Assembly (NCBI GenBank): GCA_016873115.1 | Contig: VGYB01000010.1 | Location: 1-53,837, forward strand | Direction of reading: 5' to 3' | Origin: Planctomycetota bacterium | GTDB taxonomy: Bacteria; Planctomycetota; Phycisphaerae; Phycisphaerales; SM1A02 | DNA length: 53,837 bases | Part shown: piece by piece, positions 44,002-51,756 of the stretch | How the letters are laid out: every line of letters starts with the position of its first letter | Position numbering within the stretch: the first letter of the stretch is position 1 | Made by a program: the position numbers and the translations under genes | Notes under the pieces: generated by a model | Database searches by the model: none | The model's input: only the letters and a program-made list of their open reading frames with translations | What the model was told of the DNA's origin: nothing

Positions 44002-44613
44002 TCAATCGGCGCGGGCGAGCAGTGCGAAAAACTCCATGTTCCCCCGGCCCTTCTTGGAGCTCTTGCCACCCGTGATCGGGCTCTCGGCGTGGGCGATCAC
44101 ACGCACACCGAGCGTGGGCATCGCGGCGAGCACGCGGGCGCAGACGGCTCGGCTGTCATCGGGCTCGAGCGCACCGCCCTTGAGCAGCCGCTTCTCGTCC
44201 GGGGTGACCTCGTAGTGCGGCTTCACGAGCGAGATGATCCGTGCGTGAGGGGCCTTCGAGAGCCAGCGCAAGGCGGCGGGGATCGCGAGCCGCTGCGGGG
44301 TCCACGCCATGTCGATCGTGATGAGGTCGACGGGATCGGCGGGTGCCGGGGCATGGAGCGCATTGGTCCGCTCCATGACGCACACGCGCGCATCGTTGCG
44401 CAGGGTCCACGCCAGCGTGCCGTAGCCGGTGTCGATGGCGGTCACATGTGCCGCGCCCCGGCGGAGGCAGACATCGGTGAAGCCGCCGATGTTGCAGCCG
44501 AAGTCGGCCACACGCCATCCCCCGAGGTCGAGACCGAAGGTGATGATCGCGTGCTCCAGCTTGAGCCCGGCCCGTGAGACGAAGGGGCAGTCCGGATCGG
44601 CCATCGCCTTCAC
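44002..44613 (-). CDS. TlyA-like rRNA methyltransferase lacking the S4 domain
   Basis: About 203 residues with a Rossmann methyltransferase fold of the TlyA/FtsJ type: VSRAGLKLEHAI, SAM motif DFGCNIGGFTDVCLRRGA, AIDTGYGTLAWTLRNDARV, ERTNAL, and VKPHYEV. TlyA proteins 2'-O-methylate 16S and 23S rRNA and usually begin with an S4 RNA-binding domain of about 60 residues, which is missing here. The start is GTG 44613 (GTGA overlap with the lpxI stop); ATG 44604 is the alternative. It is last in the LOG-lpxI operon. Confidence 0.85.
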   Translation of the reverse strand: MKAMADPDCPFVSRAGLKLEHAIITFGLDLGGWRVADFGCNIGGFTDVCLRRGAAHVTAIDTGYGTLAWTLRNDARVCVMERTNALHAPAPADPVDLITIDMAWTPQRLAIPAALRWLSKAPHARIISLVKPHYEVTPDEKRLLKGGALEPDDSRAVCARVLAAMPTLGVRVIAHAESPITGGKSSKKGRGNMEFFALLARAD

Positions 44614-45452
44614 GCCGATGGGTGGGCCACACCGACGATCGCGATCCCCAGTCGATCGGCGGCGGCCAGGACGGCTGGCGCATCGATCAGGATCACCCGG
44701 CCCGCGCCCACGGCGATGCAGGCGCCACCGTTGCGTGCGACCCGCTCGACCGTCGGCACACCGATCGTGGGGACATCGGCGCGCATGTCGTGCGAGCGCT
44801 TGGCGCTCTTGAAGAGGGTCCATCCCTTGGCTCGGCAGAGTTCACCGGCGCGGTCGATCATGCGGTCGGTGCCCTCGAGCGCCTCGACGGCGACGATGTC
44901 GCCCTCGCGCACGATGATGGCCTGGCCGATGTCGAGCTCCACGACCTTGTCCAGGAGCGGCCAGCCGAAGATGATGTCGCGCGCCTGCAGCGAGCCGGGC
45001 TGGCGGCTCGTCATCGTGCCTTCCTTGGCCATGTGCTCGGGGATGTAGGTCGTGCTGTCGATGAGGGGGACTCCGGCGCGGGCAAGTTCGTCCGCAACCG
45101 CGGCAAGCACCACATGCGAGCGGCGGTCGTGACGCAGGCGACGATACCAAAGGTCGATTGCCCGCCAGTCAGGCAGCTGGCGGATCAGGCGCAGCGGATC
45201 GTGCATGCGCGCCTTGCTGACGCGACCCACCATGACGGCGTGCGGAACACCTCCCTTGCGGAGCAGGCGGATCCAACGGCCCAGTTGCACGACGCCTGCA
45301 GTGCTGAACTCGTCGCACTCGGCCGCGAGTTCGGGCACGAACTGGTCGCGCAGGCCGACGCAGACCACTCGATGTCCTGCTGCCCGGATGCCTCGTGCCA
45401 CCAGCACGGGCAACTGGCCCTGGCCAGCGATCAGGCCGACGGGCGGACTCAT
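44610..45452 (-). CDS. lpxI: UDP-2,3-diacylglucosamine diphosphatase LpxI
   Basis: Hydrolyses UDP-2,3-diacylglucosamine to lipid X in lipid A synthesis, replacing LpxH. The N-terminus GLIAGQGQLPVLVARGIRAAG, the central EALEGTDRMIDRAG motif and the C-terminal DVPTIGVPTVERVARNGGACIAVGAGRVILID are all typical of the LpxI (DUF1009) family. 280 residues is normal. It implies an outer membrane with lipid A. The start overlaps the LOG gene stop by 4 nt (ATGA). Confidence 0.94.
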   Translation of the reverse strand: MSPPVGLIAGQGQLPVLVARGIRAAGHRVVCVGLRDQFVPELAAECDEFSTAGVVQLGRWIRLLRKGGVPHAVMVGRVSKARMHDPLRLIRQLPDWRAIDLWYRRLRHDRRSHVVLAAVADELARAGVPLIDSTTYIPEHMAKEGTMTSRQPGSLQARDIIFGWPLLDKVVELDIGQAIIVREGDIVAVEALEGTDRMIDRAGELCRAKGWTLFKSAKRSHDMRADVPTIGVPTVERVARNGGACIAVGAGRVILIDAPAVLAAADRLGIAIVGVAHPSA

Positions 45453-46063
45453 CCTGGGCGCTCCCGGTCGCCGTGCATCGGCAGCATCTCGACTGGATCG
45501 GGCAGGTTCTCCTCGAGCCGCATCATGCGGTCGATCAGCCTCGACGCATCGGTGTCCCGCAGCACCAGGCTCCGGGCCGCGGGCCGCGCGAATCCCTCCT
45601 CGACCGCGTGATCGAGCAACTCGCAGAGCGGGTCGAAAAAGCCATCCACATCCAGCAGGCCGATCGGCGCAGGGTGACGACCGATGATCAGGCCGACGAA
45701 GGTCTCGAAGAACTCCTCGTAGGTGCCGAAGCCGCCGGGGAGCACGAGGAATGCCTGCGCACGCGATTCGAGCATCGCCTTGCGTTCACGCATGCCGGGC
45801 ACCACGATGAGTTCGTCGCAGCCTTGCCAGCCTTGCTCGAGCTTCAGGAATTGCTCGGTGATGATGCCGACGACCCTGCCGCCCGCATCCTTGGCCGAGC
45901 GACTGACGGTGCCCATCAAGCCGATGCCGCCACCGCCGTAGACGAGCGTGAGTCCGCGTCGCGCGAGTTCGTGGCCGACCTCGCGAGCGCACGCCTCGTA
46001 GCCGGGGTCGCGCCCGAGCGCGCTGCCGCAATAGACGGTGATGGCGTTGATGGCCTCTGGCAC
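45449..46063 (-). CDS. LOG-family protein (nucleoside 5'-monophosphate phosphoribohydrolase-like)
   Basis: 204 residues of the TIGR00730/lysine-decarboxylase-like Rossmann family. Diagnostic motifs are VYGGGGIGLMG and PGGFGTYEEFFE, the nucleotide-binding and catalytic loops. LOG enzymes release the base from cytokinin or AMP-type nucleotides; the bacterial substrate is usually unknown. The start is GTG 46063, with TACCCT ending 6 nt upstream and no Shine-Dalgarno, so the operon probably begins leaderless. Confidence 0.92.
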   Translation of the reverse strand: MPEAINAITVYCGSALGRDPGYEACAREVGHELARRGLTLVYGGGGIGLMGTVSRSAKDAGGRVVGIITEQFLKLEQGWQGCDELIVVPGMRERKAMLESRAQAFLVLPGGFGTYEEFFETFVGLIIGRHPAPIGLLDVDGFFDPLCELLDHAVEEGFARPAARSLVLRDTDASRLIDRMMRLEENLPDPVEMLPMHGDRERPG

Positions 46064-46069
46064 GACGGG

Positions 46070-46075
46070 AGGGTA
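46070..46075 (-). promoter_or_regulatory. Candidate -10 box for the LOG-lpxI-TlyA operon
   Basis: TACCCT on the minus strand ends 6 nt before GTG 46063, consistent with transcription starting at the start codon. Confidence 0.45.
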
Positions 46076-46155
46076 GTGGGGCCGGCGGCTGAACGCCCGA
46101 TCACCTCAGTCCATCCCACCCCGTGACGGCAGCCCGCATGGATGTCGCTTGGACC

Positions 46156-46161
46156 TACTCT
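46156..46161 (+). promoter_or_regulatory. Candidate -10 box for the O-antigen-ligase-like gene
   Basis: TACTCT ends 7 nt before GTG 46169. If correct it rules out the longer start at ATG 46142. Confidence 0.4.
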
Positions 46162-46168
46162 CCCCGGC

Positions 46169-48454
46169 GTGACGGCGGCGCCCACATCCACATGGCGGTC
46201 CGAGCGAGCAGGCGAGGAGCGTGGCTTGGTGGGCAGCTGCCTCGTGACCACGCTGGCCGGGCTGCTCGCTGCGCGCACCGTCGTTGCGTGGACGCCCTTG
46301 GTGCACTTTGACCTCGATCCTTCGGCGATTTCGCGCGAGGCGGTGGTGCCGTTTGCCGGCCTGGGTCCAACTGGCAGTCTGGCGCTCGATGCCCTGACCT
46401 GTCTGGTGGCCGCGGCGTTGCTCGCGGTCCTTGCACGAAGCTGCACCGTTGCCTGGCAGGGCGGACTTGCGATCGCAGCAGGCATCATGGCTGCGCTCGA
46501 TGTCGCGCTCGTGATTCGTGGGGACTTCGAGAATCTCTGGCGTGGCAGTGCGTGGGTGAGCGCCTTCCTGGGTGCCGGTGCGCTGGCGGCCTGCGCCGCG
46601 CATCCGCGGGTGGCGCGCCTGCAGCGCATTGCGCTGGCGGTCTTGCTCTCGGTGGCCGCACTCTGGCTGGTTCGTGGTGCGTGGCAAGTCGCGGTCGAGC
46701 ATCCCGCGACCGTGGCCCAGTACCAGTCCTCGAAGCAGGAGTTCCTGGCAGCACAAGGTTGGACCGAGGAGTCCGCGCAGGCACAAACCTACGAGCGGCG
46801 ACTCATGCAGCGTGAGGCGACCGGTTGGTTCGGGCTCTCCAACATCATGGCGGGTCTCGTGGGTGCCGTCGGCGTGGCGTGCGCCGTGCTCATCGTGCAA
46901 GCGCGTCGCACGCTGGCCTTGCGATCGGCAGCGGTGCTGGCGCTGTGTGCCCTGGCGTGCGGAGCGATCGTGGCGGTGAATGGATCGAAGGGTGCGCTCG
47001 CCGCGTGCGCACTCGGGCTCATGGCGGCGTGGTGGGCGGGGCGATCAGCTTGGCATGCACGGGTCGCCGTGCTCGCCGCGCTCGTCATCCCGGTCGTGGC
47101 GGTCGTGGTGCGCGGCGCGATCGGTGAATCGCTTGGCGAACGAAGCCTTCTCTTCCGTTCGCAGTATTGGGTCGGCGCCTGGCAGGTCATGCTGGATGCC
47201 TGGCCCTGGGGTTGTGGTCCCGATTCCTTCCAAGCCGCGTACACGCTGCACCGTCCCGCTCTCGCGGTCGAAGAAGTGACGAGTGCGCACGCGGCGCCGG
47301 TGGATTGGCTTGCCACCATGGGATTGGCTGGCGTCCTCATGACCGCTGCATGGGTCGTGCTGCTGTGGGGATGCGGCGGATGCGCCGGGAAGGACGCGCA
47401 CACGAAGCGTGCGAAGCTCGAGGAGCCATGCGTTGCCGCGGACGCGCGCGAGTCCTGGATGGTTTCGCTGCTTGGCCTGTCGGTCGTTGGCGTGATCGCC
47501 ATGCTTGCCGATCCTGCTGGCCGCGTGCTGCCAGCGGTCGGCATCGTGCTGGCGGCCGTCCTTGCGCGGACGATCGTCGATGGGCTGATGATCCTCGACG
47601 CGCGTGCGCAGCGCATGATGATGACGGGGCTGGCGGTCGTCCTTGCTGCGGACGCGATGGTCGAGATGACGCTGTGGCAACCCGGGAGCGCGTCGTGGGT
47701 GCTGGGCGTGATCGGCGTGCTGGCGATGGGATTGACCGTGGGGCCGGCGGGTGCGTTGGGCCGCACGACGGCCGCGTTCGCGAGTGGAGCCACGGCTGCA
47801 CAGGCGGGAACAAGCCCCGCGCGTGCCACGCCGTGCTGGCCACTCGTGCTGACGGCTGCCTGCATCGCGGCGATCGCCTCGCTGCAGGCTTTGGCATCGT
47901 GGACCACAGCTCGTCAGGAGCGCGCGGTGGACGCAGCCGCCGAGACGCTGGTTGAGAATCTCTTCACGGCGCCTGCGCGCGCGAGCGCAGGCGAGCAACT
48001 CCGCGCGGCCGTCGAGGAGGAGCCGATCCTTCGTCGTCACCTGCTGCTGCTCAAGTCGGCGGATCAGTTCCTGCAGGCCGGGCTCGCGGAGCCCGATCCG
48101 GCGCGGGCCCGGGTGTGGTTCGGCGAAGCGCTCGACTCCGCTCGCGCCGCTCGCGAGGCGTTCCCGTTCCGTTCAGCCTTGGTGTCGGCGGCGATCATCG
48201 ATGCCATGGTCGTGCGCGGTCTTGTGGGTTGGGATGAGGTCGTCGCTGTGCGGAGCGATGTGCTCACGCAGGATCCTCGTCACACCACCTCCTTGGTACG
48301 GCTCGCCGATGCCTACGGCATGGCAGGGAACGATGCCGCTGCGCGCGATGCCGCGCGCAAGGCGCTCGAGGTCGATGACTCCTTCCGGCTCGATCCGCTG
48401 CGTCAGCTGCCGAGTGCCGTGCGAGAGCGATGCCGCGGACTTGTGAGCCGGTGA
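46169..48454 (+). CDS. O-antigen ligase-like (Wzy_C) polytopic membrane protein with C-terminal repeat domain
   Basis: About 761 residues. Ten or more hydrophobic helices span residues 20 to about 590. The Wzy/WaaL signature is seen in VAVNGSKGALAACALGL and the loop RSQYWVGAWQVMLDAWPWGCGPDSF. The C-terminal ~160 residues are soluble and helical, with TPR-like RLADAYGMAGNDAAARDAARKALEVDD. It would ligate or polymerise a glycan on the periplasmic face, for example O-antigen or exopolysaccharide, or a protein glycan as in PglL-type ligases. No sugar-synthesis cluster is adjacent. ATG 46142 is an alternative start. Confidence 0.8.
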   Translation: MTAAPTSTWRSERAGEERGLVGSCLVTTLAGLLAARTVVAWTPLVHFDLDPSAISREAVVPFAGLGPTGSLALDALTCLVAAALLAVLARSCTVAWQGGLAIAAGIMAALDVALVIRGDFENLWRGSAWVSAFLGAGALAACAAHPRVARLQRIALAVLLSVAALWLVRGAWQVAVEHPATVAQYQSSKQEFLAAQGWTEESAQAQTYERRLMQREATGWFGLSNIMAGLVGAVGVACAVLIVQARRTLALRSAAVLALCALACGAIVAVNGSKGALAACALGLMAAWWAGRSAWHARVAVLAALVIPVVAVVVRGAIGESLGERSLLFRSQYWVGAWQVMLDAWPWGCGPDSFQAAYTLHRPALAVEEVTSAHAAPVDWLATMGLAGVLMTAAWVVLLWGCGGCAGKDAHTKRAKLEEPCVAADARESWMVSLLGLSVVGVIAMLADPAGRVLPAVGIVLAAVLARTIVDGLMILDARAQRMMMTGLAVVLAADAMVEMTLWQPGSASWVLGVIGVLAMGLTVGPAGALGRTTAAFASGATAAQAGTSPARATPCWPLVLTAACIAAIASLQALASWTTARQERAVDAAAETLVENLFTAPARASAGEQLRAAVEEEPILRRHLLLLKSADQFLQAGLAEPDPARARVWFGEALDSARAAREAFPFRSALVSAAIIDAMVVRGLVGWDEVVAVRSDVLTQDPRHTTSLVRLADAYGMAGNDAAARDAARKALEVDDSFRLDPLRQLPSAVRERCRGLVSR

Positions 48455-48505
48455 TTGTGGCAGTCGCCTTGCTGGAATCCCGTGCGCAACCCCGCGTTGG
48501 TCTTG

Positions 48506-48511
48506 TACCCT
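48506..48511 (+). promoter_or_regulatory. Candidate -10 box for the leaderless kinase gene
   Basis: TACCCT ends 7 nt before ATG 48519 with no Shine-Dalgarno between. Confidence 0.4.
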
Positions 48512-48518
48512 TACATGG

Positions 48519-51500
48519 ATGCCAGACCTTCCGACCATCGGCGGCGACGAGGATCCTCGCGAACCGGCGAAGCCGTTCGGGCAAGCCGGGCCCGATCCAG
48601 GATCGCCGGCTTCGTCAGCTGATGCCACGGTGGTCGGGGATGGAGCGTCGTCCGCAGGATCCGCGGCCCCGGCATCTTCCTCGGGCGCTCCCCGTACGCG
48701 CGTCCAACTCGAGAAGCCCGGCGACGTCATCGGCCCCTTCCGGCTCGTGAAGGAGCTCGGTGCAGGTGGCTTTGGTGTGGTGTGGCTCGCCGAGCGCAAG
48801 GTGCCCTACGAGCAGAAGGTCGCGCTCAAGCTGATCAATCCCGGCATGGATTCGAGCACGGTGCTCGGTCGCTTCGAGCAGGAGCGCCAGGCGCTGGCGA
48901 TCATGAACCATCCCAACGTCGCCAAGGTGCTCGATGGCGGCGTCACGGACATGGGTCGGCCGTACTTCGCGATGGAGTATGTCAAGGGCGAGCCGATGAA
49001 CGAGTACTGCGATTCGCGCAAGCTCGACCTTCGTGCGCGGCTCGAGCTCTTCATCCAGGTCTGCGAGGCCGTGCAGCACGCGCACACGAAGGGCCTGATC
49101 CACCGCGACCTCAAGCCCGGCAACGTGCTCGTGGCCGCCGGCGAGGGCGACCGCCCGACCGCGAAGGTCATCGACTTCGGCATCGCCAAGGCGCTCAACA
49201 CGCGCATGAGCGAGCACACGGTGATGACGGAGACCGGGCAGATGATCGGCACGCCGGAGTACATGAGCCCCGAGCAGGCCGACCCGGATGCAACCGACAT
49301 CGACACGCGCAGCGACGTCTATTCGCTTGGAGTGATGCTCTACGAGCTCTTGGTCGGTGCGCTCCCCTTCGAGCCCAAGGAACTGCGCAGCCGCGCCTAC
49401 CGCGAGATCCAGCGGATCATTCGCGAGGAGGATCCTCCCACGCCGAGCCGGAGGCTCTCGACGTTTGCCACCAAGGATGCGGGGTCGGCCTCGAAGATCG
49501 CCGAGGCCCGGCGGAGCAGGATCGACGAGATCGCCCAGACGCTCAAGAACGAGCTCGAGTGGATCCCGCTCAAGGCCATGCGCAAGGAGCGCGACCAGCG
49601 CTATGCGAGCCCCAACGACCTCGCGGCCGACCTGCGCAACTATCTGGGCGGACTCCCGTTGGTCGCGGCGCCCGAGTCGAAGGCCTACAAGGTCCGCAAG
49701 TTCGTGCGGCGCAACAGGGCGCTGGTCTACGCAGCCACCGCCGTGGCGGCCTCGCTCGCGATTGGCGCCGTGGTGAGCACCGTCTTCGCCATCGCCGAGG
49801 CGCGCCAGCGCGAGCTCGCCGAGCAGGCGGCGCTCGCCGAGAAGGCTGCTCGCGACCAGGCCGAAGCACTGGCCAAGGCCGAGCGTGCAGCGAAGGAACG
49901 GGCCGAGCAGCGAGAGCGTGATGTGAAGGCCGTGCTGGGCCAGCAGGTGCGCCTGACGAGCGAGTTCGGCGGCGGCGATACAGGGTCGCGCATGGCGGCT
50001 GAGCTGATGCGGCAGATCGATGCGTTGTCGCAGACGCTGGCGGATCCTGCGCAGCGCACCGCGATGCAGCAGAGCTTCCGCGATGCGCTCCTGCGCATCA
50101 ACATGACCGATGTCGCAGCCACGCTCGTCACCGAGATCATGCTTGAGCGTGCGATCGCCCGCGCCAGCACCGAGCACGCCAACGATCCCTTCGTGCGCGC
50201 TGGCCTGATCATGGCTGCGGGTCGCGCCTATCAGCAGCTCGGGCGGACGGAGCGTGCCGAGGAGCTCTTCCGGCAGGCGAGGGACCTCTACGGTGCGCAG
50301 CTCGGTCCGGACGACCGACGGACCATGCTTGCTTCGCAGTGGTTTGCGCGGGTGCGGCGTGACCGCGCAGAGGCTGAGCGTGGTCTTCGCGAGGTCCTTG
50401 CGCGCCTCACGGCGCTGCATGGCGAGGCCGATGTCGACACGGTCGAGTGCCGACGGCTGCTTGCGGCCTTCCTTGAGGAGAAGGGCGACCGTCGCGCCGC
50501 GCTGGCCGAGTACCAATCGGTGCTGGCCCAACCGTCGCTGACACCGGACATCCGCTCTGGCACGATGTCCGCCGTCGGCGATCTGCAGCGTGCAGGCGGT
50601 GACTTGGACGAGGCGATCGCCACGCTGCGGCAGGCGCGCACCGAGATCGAGCGCCTCCAGCCGGTGCCTGATCGGTTGCTGTCGAATGTGCTCACGAACT
50701 TGGGGTTGGCCCTGGCCGATCCGAGCACGCCCCAGTCTCAAGCTGAAGGCATCGCGCTCTTGCGCAAGGCCATTGCCATCGACTCCGCCTTCTACGGCGA
50801 TGCGCATCCCTTGAGCTTCGACAGCCGTGCCAACCTCGCCGCGACGCTGGAGCTGATCGATGATGGAAGCGGCTCCTCGATCGCCGAGGCCATCCGGGTC
50901 TTCGATGAGAACCGACGGGTGGGTTCGTCGCTCGTTGCGCCGCCGGACGAGCACCTGCTGTCGCTCATGGAGTCGGCCATGCTGATGGCGAAGACCGCAC
51001 CCGCGGACGAAGCCGCGGCCCGGCCCGTGCTCGCCGATGCGGTCAAGCTCGGCGAGGATGCGCTGCGCGTGGCCGATCAGCGGCGGATCGCCGACGCCGC
51101 TCGTTGGCGTGACTTCCGCAAGACCATGGCGTTCATCTACGCGCGTGCCGGTCGATTCGCCGACGCCGAGCGCCTGCAGCGGCAGGTGCGCGACCTCTGG
51201 CTTGCTGCGGGTGAGCCGACGGCGATTCCCGTCTTCAACATCACGAAGGATCTCGCCGGTGCCCTTGTGGCCCAAGGGCGGTTGGGCGAAGCCGTCGACC
51301 TGCTTCAGGCCATGCAGGATGCGAAGCCCTCGCGCGCGCCAACCAGCGATGCGCGCTGGGTGAACGCCATCATGCTGCGCGACCTGCTTCGCGAGCAGGC
51401 ATCGCGCGAGCTCGCGGGTCCTGCCAAGGCCAGGCTGGTCCAGCAGGACGCCGAGGTCGCCACGCTGCGCAAGGCCCGCGAGGCTGCCGGTCTGGGCGTG

Positions 51501-51554
51501 GACCTTGATGCGCCGGTTGCGCCCGAGCCTGCGCCGGATCCAGCGCAGCCTTGA
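48519..51554 (+). CDS. Membrane serine/threonine protein kinase with C-terminal TPR-like sensor region
   Basis: 1011 residues. A Pro/Ser/Ala-rich tail (1-68) precedes the Hanks-type kinase domain. It has the Gly loop GAGGFGVV (81-88), VALK with Lys104, HRDLKPGN with catalytic Asp197, DFG with Asp219, and GTPEYMSPEQ. After a helix-rich extension (about 310-400) comes one membrane helix (401-425), an Ala/Glu/Arg coiled coil (430-465), and about 500 residues of TPR-like repeats outside the membrane. This layout is common in planctomycetes. It probably senses an envelope signal; the substrate is unknown. The RCC1-repeat gene lies downstream, 202 nt away. Confidence 0.93.
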   Translation: MPDLPTIGGDEDPREPAKPFGQAGPDPGSPASSADATVVGDGASSAGSAAPASSSGAPRTRVQLEKPGDVIGPFRLVKELGAGGFGVVWLAERKVPYEQKVALKLINPGMDSSTVLGRFEQERQALAIMNHPNVAKVLDGGVTDMGRPYFAMEYVKGEPMNEYCDSRKLDLRARLELFIQVCEAVQHAHTKGLIHRDLKPGNVLVAAGEGDRPTAKVIDFGIAKALNTRMSEHTVMTETGQMIGTPEYMSPEQADPDATDIDTRSDVYSLGVMLYELLVGALPFEPKELRSRAYREIQRIIREEDPPTPSRRLSTFATKDAGSASKIAEARRSRIDEIAQTLKNELEWIPLKAMRKERDQRYASPNDLAADLRNYLGGLPLVAAPESKAYKVRKFVRRNRALVYAATAVAASLAIGAVVSTVFAIAEARQRELAEQAALAEKAARDQAEALAKAERAAKERAEQRERDVKAVLGQQVRLTSEFGGGDTGSRMAAELMRQIDALSQTLADPAQRTAMQQSFRDALLRINMTDVAATLVTEIMLERAIARASTEHANDPFVRAGLIMAAGRAYQQLGRTERAEELFRQARDLYGAQLGPDDRRTMLASQWFARVRRDRAEAERGLREVLARLTALHGEADVDTVECRRLLAAFLEEKGDRRAALAEYQSVLAQPSLTPDIRSGTMSAVGDLQRAGGDLDEAIATLRQARTEIERLQPVPDRLLSNVLTNLGLALADPSTPQSQAEGIALLRKAIAIDSAFYGDAHPLSFDSRANLAATLELIDDGSGSSIAEAIRVFDENRRVGSSLVAPPDEHLLSLMESAMLMAKTAPADEAAARPVLADAVKLGEDALRVADQRRIADAARWRDFRKTMAFIYARAGRFADAERLQRQVRDLWLAAGEPTAIPVFNITKDLAGALVAQGRLGEAVDLLQAMQDAKPSRAPTSDARWVNAIMLRDLLREQASRELAGPAKARLVQQDAEVATLRKAREAAGLGVDLDAPVAPEPAPDPAQP

Positions 51555-51705
51555 CGGTCATGGCAGATCGGGTACGCCGATATTTGCGTGCTTGGGCTGC
51601 AGGAGGGGGGCGTTACTGATGGGGGAGCCGACCGCTTCCACCCACGCACATGGATTTGCCGGCATTTTGAGAGGGTTTTTCCAGTGCGGGGTGCGGGCTT
51701 TGGGT

Positions 51706-51711
51706 TATGTT
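51706..51711 (+). promoter_or_regulatory. Weak candidate -10 box for the RCC1-repeat gene
   Basis: TATGTT lies 45 nt before ATG 51757 in the AT-richer part of the 202-nt gap after the kinase gene. No good -35 at 16-18 nt spacing. Nothing else is recognised in this gap. Confidence 0.3.
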
Positions 51712-51756
51712 CTTTCACCGCTGATCGCCCTGACGCGCCCATTCCGGAAACCCATC

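Noticed and set aside
41275-44577. An open frame of about 1100 codons on the plus strand opposite gyrA
   Set aside because: It is antisense to a clearly conserved gyrA. Its translation is a low-complexity, Ala/Asp/Val/Arg-rich shadow typical of high-GC DNA, and no start signal is present.
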